A stretch of DNA of 64,000 nt from Annona cherimola (GCA_030490835.1 CM059977.1:10444765-10508764); one strand, 5' to 3'; positions 1-13,962 are shown, counted from the stretch's first letter. Notes: generated by a model not told the origin, from the letters alone. Translations and numbers: made by a program.

Positions 1-435
1 CATTTTTTGGTTTCTGGAATCAATATTAAATTACTTAGCTATGCAACGGTTGACGAGACTAGCCAAGTGTTGAGCAGACGGATGAAACTCTTTGTTTACA
101 TTGAAATAAGATTAATTTTAAAATAAATTCAACAGGGCATTAAAACAGGTGCGCATATTTCTTTAGAATTTGGCTGCCCGCAAAAGAAGGCACAATTTGC
201 TCACTTTTAGAGATTTTGCTGCAAACACTACCAAACTATCAATGTTGGTGTTGTTTTCCAAATACATTAAAAATGAGTGGTTTCTAGATAAAATCACTAG
301 TGGGTCGATGCAAATAGCCAAATATAGAGCATCTTAATGCCGGCATCTTTCTTTTCTTCAGTCCCTTGCAGCATTTCCGTTCCGCCTCTTTCAATATCTC
401 CCCACTTGGCAGCGGCGGCAGCAGCAGCAGCAGCA
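1..435 (+). promoter_or_regulatory. Upstream region and 5' leader of the Mn-SOD gene
   Basis: AT-rich sequence with no gene of its own. The last 100 bases become pyrimidine-rich and then carry a GCA/GCG repeat (about 410-434) directly before the chosen ATG. An in-frame ATG at 337 would add 33 residues ending in nine alanines. I treat this as leader because plant Mn-SODs normally begin near the ATG at 436. No clear TATA box was identified. Confidence 0.5.
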
Positions 436-3400
436 ATGGCGGCTCGATCTCTCTTCAGCAGCTGCAAACGAAGCTTGGGCCTTGGGTTGCGTCATCTCCA
501 GGCCCGCCAGCTGCAGACCCTCTCTCTCCCCGACCTCCCGTACGACTATGGCGCTCTCGAGCCGGCCATCAGCGGCGAGATCATGAAGCTCCACCACCAG
601 AAGCACCACCAGGCCTACGTCACCAACTACAACAAGGCCCTCGAACAGCTCGATGATTCCGTCTCCAAGGGAGATGTGGTGGCGGCGGTCCGTTTGCAGA
701 GCGCCATTAAATTCAACGGAGGAGGTTTCATCTCTCTCTTTCTCTGAGCAATTTTCGTTTTTGTTAATTAGGTTTGGTTGCCTATGAAGTACTGAGGTAG
801 ACATGGTTTGGGGGCTTCGGGTTTGAAGTTCTCAGAAGCACTGAAGAAATTCTATTTTGGATTATCTATTACGATTTGGTAGTTCGGATTCTAATTTTAC
901 GTTGTGATTTAAAAGGATTTTTAATTTTTAATATTTTTTTCTGATGATAGAGCTAGAAAATGATAATTGAGGTTAGACTTTTGTATACACCGTCTCAAAG
1001 TTACTCCTTTTTGAGGCTTGAAGATGTTTGAATGACACATATCCAAGGGGTTTCTGTTGTTGTTTGAATGACACATATTCAAGGGGTTTCTGTTGTCAAT
1101 TTAAACAGAGGAAGAGAGAGGTTGGGTGGGTGGAGTACGTGGATATGTCATATTGAATTTCTATTGTGGTTTCCTGGTGACAAAAAATTGTTGCCCATGA
1201 AGGGGGTTTCTGTTGTTTCCGGTGTGGGACATGAGCTCACAAGGTTTCTGTTTCATTGAATCTGGATCAGAATGTCCTTACACGAAGTTACTGTTTCACT
1301 GAATCTCGGCCAGTAAACTTGTTCTTATCAGCAAGAGAGATGTTTCATGTATCGATGTCTATTTTACTAACATCTGTAAACTATGTCCTTATGAGCAAGA
1401 AATTTCTTCATGTTCCTTTTATCTATTTCTATTTTATTAACAGTTGTAAATTTTCATGGAAGGTCACATCAACCACTCAATTTTCTGGAAAAATCTTGCT
1501 CCTGTTAGTGTAAGTCTCCTTTTTGTTTCTTTCCTCACTTTCTTATTATTATTATTATTATTATTTTGAGTACATCTCCAGCAAATATAATGAACATGTT
1601 GCAACTGAAATTTTTTGGCAGCAAGGAGGTGGCGAGCCACCACATGGTTCACTTGGTTGGGCTATTGATACCAATTTTGGTTCTCTTGAGTCACTGTTGC
1701 AAAAAATTAATGCTGAAGGTGCTGCTTTACAGGGTTCTGGATGGGTGGTAGGTTCTGCTAGTTAGCTGAAGTTTGATTTTTTACCTTATTTTCTTGCACT
1801 TAATTGTTGGTCACATTTCTCTTTATTCTCATCACTGGATATTTTCTTTTGTCCTGTTGAATTATTTTATTCTGCAATCTCTGATGTTTCTCTCTCATCA
1901 GTGGCTGGGTCTGGAGAAAGGGTCAAAGAAACTAGTGGTTGAAACGACTGCTAATCAGGTAATATTTGATAAGATTTCAGTGGTGCAAGGGTTCAGAAAA
2001 ATTGAGAATATGAATTTTGGAGATCCACATTAAGCTTACATGGATATTTTTTGGACTTGAATTTGGCAAATCTTTGATTTTATTTCTTTGGGCAATTAAG
2101 CCTTCGTAGATCAAAGAGCATGTGATGTGATACCTGGACATGAGAATGCTGTCCATTTCTCATTATGGATTTGCCAAAACTGAAAACCATCGGTTTGGTA
2201 AATTTGTCATGTGAATAAAAAGTACAAGCTAAAAGAAGATTGTACATGTTGTTAATGGAAAGGCCTGCCCCAAATCCCTTACAGATTTTTCTGCTCTTGA
2301 TTCCTAAATTATACAACTGTGAAAGATTTTGGCAATATCTAAAAATCAAACTGCTGTTATTTTCACATAGGCTATGCACTCACCATTTGCGTGTACTGTC
2401 CAACCAGTCAATTTTGTAATGTAGTCCAGTCACTAATGAACAGATGGCGTACCTTGCAGAGGGTGAAAATTTCGATTTTGGAACTCAAGTTTGTCATGTA
2501 TGGGAATTCTCTTTGAGAAGTTCCGTTCTAGTTACAGTTCATGTGATCTTGGAAGAGGCTTGCGGCTATCAACATGTCTATTGAAACCAGACCGTGAATT
2601 CCCATTTGAAGTCAACTGTTATGACTGACTTAACTCTTGTTGCAGGATCCCCTGGTGACAAAAGGAGCACATTTAGTTCCTCTCTTCGGCATTGATGTCT
2701 GGGAGCATGCGTACTATTTACAGGTGAATTCTCTGGATTCAGAACTGTTGTTTTACAATTGATGTTTTGTATCATCTACCAAAATGTGTGTCCATAGTTG
2801 AGTCTAGATATATTCCTTTCTTCAATGTTCAGACTTGATTTTTGCAAGACTGACTTGAATATGGAACCCTATCACCTGGTTATCATATCTTGTTGCATGA
2901 CATGTTAAAAGGATAAGCTCTGTTAGATGGGATTGAGAGTTTGCACCTTGTTTTACCGTGAACATAGGCACCGGGTATCCAAGGTGTTGCCGGTGGCATA
3001 ATGGTCTTTGGTGAGCAGAGTAATCACAATCATTCCCAGTGGTGGTACTGACTAGAATCTTGCACAAGATTAACGTGTATGTATCTATGTGCAGAAGATG
3101 TCCTGTGTCTACGCAACAATGACCAGATAGACAGTCTGTTTGAGCCAGCTCCATTCAGTAAAATTGCAGGGGGGCTCTAATGCTAGTTAAAACTTAAAAG
3201 GATGCTTTTTCCTGCCAACTTGCCATTTGAGAAATGTTATGTGCTGGATTTCTGCCACGGTGATTATTATACTGGAAGATAGCTGGAAAAGAATCTAGTT
3301 TTAGGAGAGGACCTTATTTACTTTTGGCAGAATGAAAAAGGATGCATAAAATCTTTATTTTCTTCCCTGCTTCTAATCCGGAAATTTGGTTTTTATTGAC

Positions 3401-3500
3401 GATGCAGTACAAAAATGCGAGACCTGACTATTTGAAGAATATATGGCACGTAATCAATTGGAAATATGCCAGTGAAGTGTACGAAAAAGAGTCAGCTTGA
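436..3500 (+). CDS. MSD1: Mn-superoxide dismutase, mitochondrial
   Basis: It converts superoxide to hydrogen peroxide and oxygen in the mitochondrial matrix. Coding exons: 436-724, 1463-1509, 1622-1747, 1902-1958, 2646-2723 and 3408-3500. All junctions are GT-AG and the joined frame gives 229 aa, the usual plant length. Residues 1-26 are Arg/Ser/Leu-rich with no acidic residue, as in a mitochondrial presequence; the mature enzyme starts near [11 protein letters not shown]. By alignment to the family, the metal ligands are His53 (in KLHHQKHH), His101 (in NHSIFW), Asp190 and His194 (in [10 protein letters not shown]). Second-shell Tyr61 and Gln149 are also present. Nothing catalytic is missing, so I infer an active enzyme. 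An in-frame ATG at 337 could give a longer N-terminus. Intron 1 carries a short tandem duplication. Confidence 0.96.
1024..1099. repeat. Tandem duplication of about 37 bp in Mn-SOD intron 1
   Basis: Two almost identical copies of a unit containing GAATGACACATAT and AAGGGGTTTCTGTTG lie head to tail. A weaker third trace of GGGGTTTCTGTTG occurs near 1203. It is intronic and changes no coding sequence. Confidence 0.75.
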
Positions 3501-3554
3501 GTGGCAGAGACTTCATACGATTCTGTTGCACATTTGGCTAGCGGTTATGTCCAG

Positions 3555-3560
3555 AATAAA
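3555..3560 (+). terminator. Probable polyadenylation signal of the Mn-SOD gene
   Basis: A canonical AATAAA lies 55 bases after the stop codon, a suitable distance for a plant near-upstream element. Inferred from position only. Confidence 0.45.
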
Positions 3561-3998
3561 TTGTCTTGAGTGATAGAGGGTTCTGTGAATCCAATTAGAG
3601 ATGTTTCTTCTTCCCAAATGTCAGTCAGCCTTAGTAGCCATGTTTTCCAAGGGGGGAGGATGCGGGTGCTGTTTTCACATTAGAATTTTGAAGTGCAGTT
3701 CTCTTAAACCTCCCCTCATCTCTCTCTGTGCCTTGTTATTGTGCTTGAAAGCAGCGGTTTTCTGTTTGCCCTTGCCAAAATTATTGTTTGCCCCTGATCT
3801 CCTTAACGAAAAATTCAAGAAAAAAGCCGAATTGCTATGGACTGTCATCATAGCATGATGTAGCGAAATGCAGTTACCAGTGTCTCACATGCTCAGCAGA
3901 AGCCACAAGAGTCCCGCGGACCTGGCAACATTCCGCGCAACTGCGCAAGGGCACGAGTCTTGTATTATGTTTAAGCACACTCAAAATTTTAGATGAAG

Positions 3999-4277
3999 GG
4001 TGTGTTTGGCAATTCATAAAAAATGTCAAGTTAAAATTTTTCAATATGAAACTTTTCACTCTTCACAATTATCATATTTTTTAATTATTTTTTCACATTT
4101 TCCTATACAATCACACTACTTTTCAATTATTTATACACAACTATTCACACAACTAATCTATCTATTTTAACTTTATCCTCTTTACTACTCATTATTATCT
4201 ATATTATATTACATCATTTGACAGCTTTTACCTTTCAAAATTTTTTATCAAAAGTTTTATTCATTACCAAACACACT
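3999..4277. mobile_element. AT-rich MITE, family A, copy 1
   Basis: About 280 bp bounded by imperfect inverted ends, GGTGTGTTTGG on the left and CCAAACACAC on the right. The interior is T-rich and shares blocks with the elements near 21.8 and 57.5 kb, such as CTATCTATTTTAACTTTAT and TATATTACATCAT. It has no coding capacity. Its ends and size suit a non-autonomous DNA transposon; the superfamily is not assigned. Confidence 0.7.
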
Positions 4278-4712
4278 CGAAATCGATTTTTTCTGGGCAA
4301 TTTTGATCATTAAGATAACAAGGATGTAAGGTGCAACTTGGGAAGTACACAAATATAGCCAGCCCAACTTTCGTTTAGAATTTTATTAATTATCTTTTAA
4401 TATGAAAAGGATATTTAATCGGATTTAAAATAGTAGTAATTGGGTTGAAAAACCCTAAGATACGTTGCAATTCAATCGGATTAACTTACAATGGGGTTAT
4501 GAATACTTATGGTGAGTATGGGGGCTCCATGTTTGTCTTTAGTTTTTAAAGACAAAATATATATATTTTAAGTTTAAAACATTTATTCCTCAAAAAAAAA
4601 AAAAGTTTAAAACATTTATCATCTTTCTCTATGTATTTATCTATGATTTCAAAATTTTCTTATGTTGCAAACCGAAAAAAAAAATACTTATGTTGTATGC
4701 TTTTATACACTA
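4278..4712. other. Spacer between two MITEs
   Basis: AT-rich and without a gene. A short duplication of AAGTTTAAAACATTTAT occurs around 4568-4618, separated by a run of A. Nothing else recognisable. Confidence 0.5.
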
Positions 4713-4987
4713 TGAGTGTGTGGGAGGTGGTTGAACTTTTGGATGAAAATTTTTGATCTAAAAGTTCTTTAAATGAGATAAACTAATGTAATATGATACG
4801 GTTAATTATGATAAGTAAAGAGAATAAAATTAAAATAAATAAGTTAGTTATATGAGTAATCATAGAGAAATAATTGAAGAATATGGTAATTACATAGAAA
4901 GATGTGAAAAAATAATTTAAAATAAAATAGTTACTGAAAGTAAAAAATTTTATATTGAAAAGTTTTAATTTCAAAAGGTTTTGGCAT
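4713..4987. mobile_element. AT-rich MITE, family A, copy 2 (inverted)
   Basis: This is the reverse orientation of copy 1. It shows AGTGTGTGGG near the left edge, AAGTAAAGAGAATAAAATTAA inside (the complement of the family block) and TATTGAAAAGTTTTAATTTC near the right edge. It is more diverged than the other copies. Boundaries are approximate. Confidence 0.55.
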
Positions 4988-5475
4988 AAATAAAGATACC
5001 TTATATTTGTATTAAACTTTTTTTCTAAAATTTTAATAATTATACATTCATTCTCAAAAGTTGTTACTTTTTATAAGATATAAGTTTTTTTATGAATTTT
5101 TTTTTAGTAATATGATAAAATAACATGCGGTAAATATGATAAATGGCTTACATTTAAAAAAAAGGAGATTTTGACGTTAAAGAACTAAGGGTTAAGCATG
5201 GAGCCTCTATGTTTATGGTAATTCTTTTTTTTTTATCTGTATGCTAATGTAATTATCAAATCAATGCACCAATACAATGATATCAATCAAACAAATTCTT
5301 AAAATCTTGGCCATTTAAAATTCAGAAATTAGGAATGAAATCAAATTAATAACTCCGGCCTTTACTATTCCAAATGCATATATATACATTTAATTTAGGT
5401 TATTTATTAACAACTAATTTAAAATTTTAACAATTTAAAATCCAATTTGAAAATTTCGAAGTTAATCAGCTTTAG

Positions 5476-5670
5476 AAACATGCTGATGATATCTTATGCC
5501 TTCATGATATTAAAGATTCACACTTGTGGCCAAAGCTTGCTGAACCAGCTGTTTGGAACTTGGATGACTCTGATGCAAGATTCACAAACGGACGTTGGAG
5601 ATCTCTCACGTGCAGGCCATATAATAAGCCAACTTCGCGCCATGCTTTGCTCGGCGCTGACAAACCCTAG
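5476..5670 (+). other. Short open frame upstream of RPS26, possible gene fragment
   Basis: A 64-codon frame follows a stop at 5473 and closes at the TAG inside the telo-box at 5668. Its composition is protein-like: it has many charged residues and four Trp, and reads for example KDSHLWPKLAEPAVWNLDD. It has no good start codon and I do not recognise a family. It could be a broken exon or chance. It directly abuts the RPS26 leader. Confidence 0.2.
5662..5670 (+). promoter_or_regulatory. Telo-box upstream of RPS26
   Basis: AAACCCTAG lies about 60 bases before the start codon. Telo-boxes are typical of plant ribosomal-protein and translation gene promoters. The complementary motif TTAGGGTTT follows at 5701-5709. 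The position supports a leader or transcription start close by. Confidence 0.65.
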
Positions 5671-5730
5671 CTTGAGCAGAACAAGGGAGGCGCCTTTCGG
5701 TTAGGGTTTGGGGAGCAAGAATCAGCTACA

Positions 5731-8017
<2,287 letters not shown>

Positions 8018-8630
8018 TTAGCTTGGGCTTTTGCAGTCCACTTTATAATTTTACAAATGTTGAACTTGCATTTAGCTGAGAGTTTTATCCTTTTTAGTGC
8101 CGCTTAAAAATGCCTTTCAACAGTTAAGACCTGTCCCAATTTTGTCATTCGCAGACAATAGCTTATCATCTTCGACTATTTTACCATGTTCTTTTTTCTG
8201 GATTATCCATGTCAATCTATTTTCAAGTGGAGATTCTTGTCTGAAAAATTATTCAGATGCTAGACTGTCAATTGATTTGACTGGAAAACACGTCTACGCT
8301 TTTGGGATAATACCTGTGTGTGTAAATTATTAGTTATCGTATCCATGCTAAGGACTTTTTAAAAGTTTGCATCCACTGTAGACTAGTGTTTTTTTTTTAT
8401 TTTTTATGGCGAGAATCAGTGTAGACTAGATTCGAGTTCATGGTGCCCATACCTACCGGTCATGAGGTTGAATCCAATGAAGGGGGCATGCATGTCAACT
8501 CTTTCAAAAACTATTGGCATGGATTGAAAAAATAAAATTAGTTTGCAAGGATGCAAATGATTTAGTTTTGCTTTGACAGGGACGCAAATTACTAGAAGCC
8601 TAGTAGCACTGGGAAGTATTCCAGGGCATT
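8018..8630 (+). other. 3' region of RPS26 and spacer
   Basis: The first few hundred bases probably hold the RPS26 3' untranslated region. An open frame here (8097-8333) has no recognisable protein character. The rest is plain spacer. Confidence 0.45.
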
Positions 8631-8855
8631 CGGACTACATTGTGTAGTCTATGTGAGAAATAGCAAATCCACCCCCTTCCACCCCACTCGTATTTAAAAT
8701 TATTTATTTTATTAGCATATCAACTTTTATCCCATTTAAATATGTATATGGGTTTCATCTAAAAATGGTATGAAATTAATGTAATAAAATTTTTCAATAT
8801 AAAATAACAATTTTAAAATTGATTTTTCAACTTCTAAACTATTTAATATATGACT
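8631..8855. mobile_element. MITE-like element, family B, copy 1
   Basis: It shares an ordered series of blocks with the elements near 9.1, 49.5, 50.7 and 53.7 kb: a CCACCCCA-type block, TTTAAAATTATTTATTTTATTAGCATAT, a 'tatatggg' block, AAAATGGTA, and TTTTCAACTTCTAAACTATTTAA. The left edge carries a GTAGTCTATGTG-type end. It is non-coding and old; edges are approximate. Confidence 0.5.
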
Positions 8856-8859
8856 GCAC

Positions 8860-8960
8860 CCTAATTATGATATAATTCGGCTGCATTTGAACCATATTTA
8901 TGATACGATTCGGCTGCATTTGAATAATTCTCACAAAGGGAGGGAGGGAGGGAGGGAGAG
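8860..8960. repeat. Two short tandem repeats
   Basis: A 36-bp unit containing TTCGGCTGCATTTGAA occurs twice (about 8862-8925). A (GGGA)n tract follows at about 8938-8957. Confidence 0.7.
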
Positions 8961-9029
8961 AGATCCAGCGCATGTGAATTTATCGTAGTTTATGGCGCAT
9001 TTGACTCATAATGAACTTTACATAATTAT

Positions 9030-9215
9030 AAAATGTATACTTACTTTGTCCATTATATTTAAAATTATTTCTTTTATTAGGATATGAATTTTCAACTAAA
9101 TTGAATGTGTTGAAAATGGTACAAAATCATTTTAATAAAATATTTTGACGTAAATGATAATTTTAAAATTATTTTTCAACATATAAACTATTTAAGATAT
9201 AATTTATACATATGC
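9030..9215. mobile_element. MITE-like element, family B, copy 2
   Basis: It has the same block order as copy 1: TTTAAAATTATTTCTTTTATTAGG, AAAATGGTACAAAATCA, TAATAAAATA and CAACATATAAACTATTTAA. Strongly diverged, without clear terminal repeats. Confidence 0.45.
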
Positions 9216-9236
9216 ATAATTGTATAAAGTATCGAG

Positions 9237-9590
9237 TCATAATAATATACAATATACTGTACATATGCTTAACATACAATATTCAATTTTTATTTTATTT
9301 TATTTTTTGATTTTTCTTTATAAACATATTTTCTTAAGTGTATTTAATACATATGCTAAAATTTTCCATTTGATAATACCTTTATATATTTATTTTTAAA
9401 AATCATGTTTTTTCAGGGGGTGAAAAAATGACTTATATGCCCTTGATTTTTTAAAAATAAAAAATATGTAAAAGTAATCTAAAATTATAAAACTTAGTAT
9501 ATGTATTAAATACACTTAAGAAAACATGTTTATGAAAAAATTTAAAAATAAAACTAAAATAAAGAATCGAATATTGTATGTTATTATGAT
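9237..9590. mobile_element. Inverted-repeat MITE, family C
   Basis: About 350 bp with long imperfect terminal inverted repeats. The left arm reads AACATACAATATTCAATTT, then CTTAAGTGTATTTAATACATAT. The right arm is its complement, with ATGTATTAAATACACTTAAG and TATTGTATGTTATTATGA. The centre contains AGGGGGTGAAAA. No ORF. Related half-elements occur near 20.2 and 20.7 kb. Confidence 0.7.
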
Positions 9591-10148
9591 TTTAAAGTAT
9601 TAATATATTTAAATACATGTAAGGCTTATTTTGAGCAAGTGTGCTATTAAATAAATCAATATCTTAAGTTAAGCAAATGTACAATATATTCTATATAAGT
9701 ATGCCTTATATATATTTCTCATATATATATATATATGTCATATGTGTGTGTATATATATATATCCTCTGCAGTTACAAGCATGTTGCCAAATTATTATTA
9801 TTTTTTAATAGATTTGGGGCCCTACTTAAATCTGTTTACATACTAATTCTTTTATATTTTACATATTTTTATTTTTGAAATAAAATATATGGACACATGC
9901 GGCAGGTGAGCCTCACGTTGAATAATAATAATAATAATAATATTTTGAACTGTCGGTGTACCGCCTAATATACGCGCAGTCGCAAGCCTTCGGAACACTT
10001 TTTTTTTTTTGATAAAATCATTGGAACACTTGTTTATGCACGTATACGGCATTCTCGGCAGGTCTCTAGTTGAGTTTATCATAGATCAGTCTCTCAAAAA
10101 ATGAGAATATTCAAGTTTTTCGAGTTGATGTCACCATTTTGATTTAAG
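9591..10148. other. AT-rich spacer with simple repeats
   Basis: It contains an AT/GT tract at about 9720-9762 and an AAT tract at 9921-9941. No gene recognised. Confidence 0.5.
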
Positions 10149-10386
10149 ATGTGTTTGAAGTTTCTGGTGTAAAAATTTTTTAAATCCGAGAAAAGGAAAT
10201 GATATAAAAAAGTACTGATGATGATAGGTAAAGAAAATAAAATTAAAATAGATAAGTTAATTTTATAAATAATTATATCAAAATAATTGAAAAGTAAAGT
10301 AGTTATATAAGAAAAATGTGCAAAAATTAATTAAAAAAATAAAAGAGTCATAGAGAACAAAAACTTTTATACATAGCCAAACATTG
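10149..10386. mobile_element. AT-rich MITE, family A, copy 3 (inverted)
   Basis: It begins GTGTTTGAAG and ends AGCCAAACAT. The interior has TAGGTAAAGAAAATAAAATTAAAATAGAT-type sequence, the complement of the family A block, and an ATTGAAAAGTAAAGTAGTTAT block. Non-coding. Confidence 0.6.
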
Positions 10387-10846
10387 CCTAATATTAATGT
10401 ATTTGCAGTGTAATCATTCATTTAATAGTTAAAATTTGGGCTTATTGTGTATCAAAGCTTTAGCCCAACGAGATCACATTGGGATCACATCCGGTGTATG
10501 AATATAAGATCTCAACTTCAAAGTCCCGTAGGAATGTTGTCTCCAGGGGAGCAATTTTGACTCATAAAACTTAGATTTACTTCAATTCTAAACTTATCTC
10601 TATTTATAAAATTTAAACTCTAATTCTAATTCTATTTGTACAACCTATACTTATATAAATCGAGTTTGGATTGAATTTCAAGTTGAAATTTGAGTTGACA
10701 AATTTTCATTTAATTTAAGAATAATAAGTTTAAAATGTGATATGAATATACAATACAAACAAATCACGTGGGCAGAAATAATCACATGCGGTCTAACTAC
10801 ATGTTTCAAAGAAATATAATAATATATAAAAGGTTCTATTCTTATG
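10387..10846. other. Spacer without recognised features
   Basis: AT-rich, with no convincing ORF or repeat. Confidence 0.4.
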
Positions 10847-11275
10847 CGCCCGAGAGCATTTAGTCATTTTTTTTTACAATTTTTTTTGACAAGACTATTA
10901 ATCTAGTTATATTTAATCTATAAATCAATTTTTACTAATTTTAAACATGTATATATATATTTTTTGGATTTCTAAACATTGAGGTATTTCAGTCATATTT
11001 CAATCATTTAAAATGACTAAAACACCTATTTATTTGCTAAAAATAATGCCGAATGATCTTTTCATACCGGTCTAAAATTCGACAATTTCAAACTGGTCCA
11101 AAAAATATATTGTTATTATTATTTTTTTTGAAAAAGTTTTATAAATATGTTAATCTAGTTATAAATAGTTTATAAATTAAGTTTTATCATTTTTTAATGT
11201 AGATATATTTATTTTGGATTTTAAAATATAAAGGCATTTATATCATTTTAAATATTTCAGACTGATCAGAAAAGA
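10847..11275. repeat. Element with an internal diverged direct repeat of about 235 bp
   Basis: The edge TATGCGCCCGAGAGCAT resembles the edge at 20286 (TATGCGCCCGGAAGCAT). Inside, two diverged copies begin at about 10880 and 11120. Each contains TTAATCTAGTTATA, a 'ctataaatcaattttta/tttataaattaagtttta' block, and a TATATTTTTTGGATTT-like block. Probably an old transposon remnant. Confidence 0.45.
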
Positions 11276-11706
11276 TGGTTGTCAAAAATAATGATGCTGG
11301 AAGCATAAGAATTTAACTAGTAACAATGGTGCGGATGCACGTGTTTGGTTATTGTAAGGACAAAAGAGAGAAAGGACACGTGACTCGTCCACCAACCGAA
11401 ACTTGCGTCGGTTGTGAAAGCTTCCAAACTCATTGCGCGGTAGCCTTGAGTACCCTTCATGCTCTGCAAGACCCAAGCAGCAGCTGCTATTTCTCTCTCG
11501 TCTTTGGCTGTACGTTCAACAAACAGGCAGACCTGAGATGAGACCGGGATGGGAAATTCACCTCCTCAACACGTTGGGGTCACAGGAGCAAGCCTCCATC
11601 AAGGCCAACTGCTGTATCAGCACGCCGCACTGGGCTTCCTGAAGTCACAGAAACAGAGGTCCCACCGAAAATGCATTGGCAATCTTTGACGACTAGCTAG
11701 CTCCTT

Positions 11707-13779
11707 TCAACTTGGTTGGCACCTGAGACGCTTTGCAATTTCAATACAAACTGCCATGGGACAGTTTGTCTTGATTGCATTTGACGCAATGTGTGATCTG
11801 CAGGCAGCATATCCTTCCTGATGATAAACAAAAGGAGAGAGCATATTGTCAAGACTGGCCCTAAGATTTGGCATCCTCAAAAAGAGCACCAGGTAGCAAT
11901 GGAGAATCGTGGTTGTGTCATCTTGAACTGATCATTCATCATTTGTAAAGTATTAAGAGTTGGTATGAAAAGCTTACCGTGTGCAAGGCATTGAGAAAGG
12001 CCTGAATAGGAGGACAACTAACTTTTGCTCTACTCGCAATCTGGGAAATACGTGCAAAAGGATTTTGTGAGTATTTGATTGATCACCTTTTTCCTGAAAA
12101 TTTGATCAACTTCAGCGCTTACCTGGTCTATCTCAATGTATCCAAAAAGCAAGTCTGGGTCACTTTCATCAATCATCTGTTTCAACTTCTTCTCCAAATT
12201 TATGCCTTTGACACCAGTCCCCGCCCAGCCCCACTCCTCAGCTAAGTTTAACATTTGAGTGACATAATCCCCACTGTGAAGAGGTCCAGTCCAAAGGGGG
12301 CCTGATACAACCAGAGAACGGGAGACCTGAAAGAAACCTAACAAGTTCAGTAAGGAACTTTTTCTGAGGAATTCTCACAAACAGCATAAGAATTCAACCT
12401 ACGCTAGTAATCGGTTCATGAGGAATTCCCATCCACCTGAATTCTCCCACAAAAACATTTCCAAGGGAAATTCTGAAGATGAATTTAGAGAAATCATCTT
12501 GCAGCAAACATCTTAAAAATTATGGTGGTCTGCAATTATGATAGAAAAGAGAAATCCCAAACCTTTCCAACATTGCAAGGACAGGAAATCTGTCCCAGTT
12601 TATCCCACGAAAATCCTTGAGAAGTCCCACATGAGTTGCAGTAACCGATGAAACCATAGCTTCTGTAAAGAAGAGATGAGTGTGATATGTAAAATCATGC
12701 ACAACGGAAAAACACCAACAAAAACAAAACAACAAGTGCAGAGTTCCAAATAAGACTCACTTGCAGTCAGGAAGCTTGCCACGGTTGACACGCAACATAA
12801 CTCTGAAAACAGGTCCATGATATGAATAGTAGGAGAAAAGCGGTGAAACATGGAATCCCAAAACAGCAGCCTCCCTTAAAGCCCCACCTATAAGCATTCG
12901 CAAACCAACCTCATTCGAATATGGCATGGGCCGAACATATGCGCCATATGAAGCTAAAGAACTAGAGAAGAAAAACATTTGTTCATGTCATCAACGAAGT
13001 AATAGAAACTCGTCGAAAGGAAAGATACGCATCGTGCTTCCGTATCTGCTTCCTTTTCCAAATTCATGCATGCTGAAATCTTAAATTGCAAAAAAAAAAA
13101 AAAAAACGAAGTCTTACTTGTGAGGCCGATGGCCGCCAGAGGAATACCCATCCGTCGACGTGCCGTACACCAATCCCCCTATCTTCACTGCCAAAATGGC
13201 TTGCCTTAGAAACCCAGTATCGCTTCCGAAGGAATCCACATCAATCAAATCAAAGAAATCCTTCTCCAAGTACCTCTCCGCCAGAAGCCTAATGGCGTCC
13301 GAATGCGTCACCACCCATCTCTCTGCCCTCCGCTCCTCCGAAACCCTAGCAGCGCCCGACAGATTTGACGAGATTGTGGCACCGTACTCCTCATTCGCAT
13401 CGTTCGCCCAGACGAAGTCGGCGTCGGCCTGGCGGAGGTAGCGAAGGGAGCGGACTCCGCAGCCGCACATGGCGTCGAGGACGCGGAGGCTTTGGTTGGA
13501 GCGTTTGTGGAGGGCGGCGGAGAGGACGGCGAGGTCGCGGCCCACCGCACTCTCGGGCCGGAAAAAGGAATCGCCGGTGTGGAATTCGAGACCTCTTTCT
13601 GTGAAGGCGCGATCATTGGGGCCGCAGTCGTGAGCGTTGTCGTGGGCGTTGGTGATGGCAGAGCGAATGCAGGAAGGAAGATGGCGAAGGAGAGATGAGG
13701 ATTTGTTTCTAGGGCTAGGAATTGAGATTGAGGAAGAGAAAGAGATGGAAGACACGGGTTTTGCGTGATGGATTTGCAT
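11707..13779 (-). CDS. TRM1: TRM1-type tRNA (guanine26-N2)-dimethyltransferase
   Basis: The family transfers methyl groups from S-adenosylmethionine to the N2 of G26 in tRNA. Exons in transcript order: 13779-13118, 12961-12761, 12662-12563, 12326-12123, 12040-11978 and 11817-11707. The joined frame gives 446 aa. The first 40 residues are Ser-rich with no acidic residue, which suggests an organelle transit peptide. SAM motif I is DAMCGCGVRSLRYL (102-115), then WANDANEE, HSDAIRLL and motif IV DLIDVDSFGSDTGFL. The C-terminal Cys cluster GYCNSCG...CPC (296-317) matches the TRM1 zinc-binding region. In motif IV the usual Asp-Pro-Tyr-Gly is Asp-Ser-Phe-Gly. A longer in-frame start at 13962 would add 61 residues. 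Confidence 0.88.
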
Positions 13780-13962
13780 TTCCGAGTAAGCTGAGAAAGA
13801 GCGGAAGAGCAAGAGCTGGAGCTGGTTTATCTTCTTTACGTTTGTTTTCTCCGCCGGTAGTTTTCGCGGGAACGGTTGGCTGCCACATGAAGCGAGGGCG
13901 AGCGTGATCGCGTCCGTTGGTTGGTTTGGATGAGGATCGAAAAAAGAATCGGCGTGGGACAA

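Noticed and set aside
391..804. 137-codon minus-strand ORF over Mn-SOD exon 1
   Set aside because: Antisense shadow of the GC-rich first exon; the plus strand has clear family motifs.
4783..4974. 63-codon minus-strand ORF of Phe/Ile/Asn
   Set aside because: Lies in a family A MITE; no protein-like composition. The same holds for 50326-50559.
13365..13698. Plus-strand ORFs over the TRM1-like first exon
   Set aside because: Antisense frames with Arg/Gly-rich composition; the minus strand carries the SAM-binding motifs.
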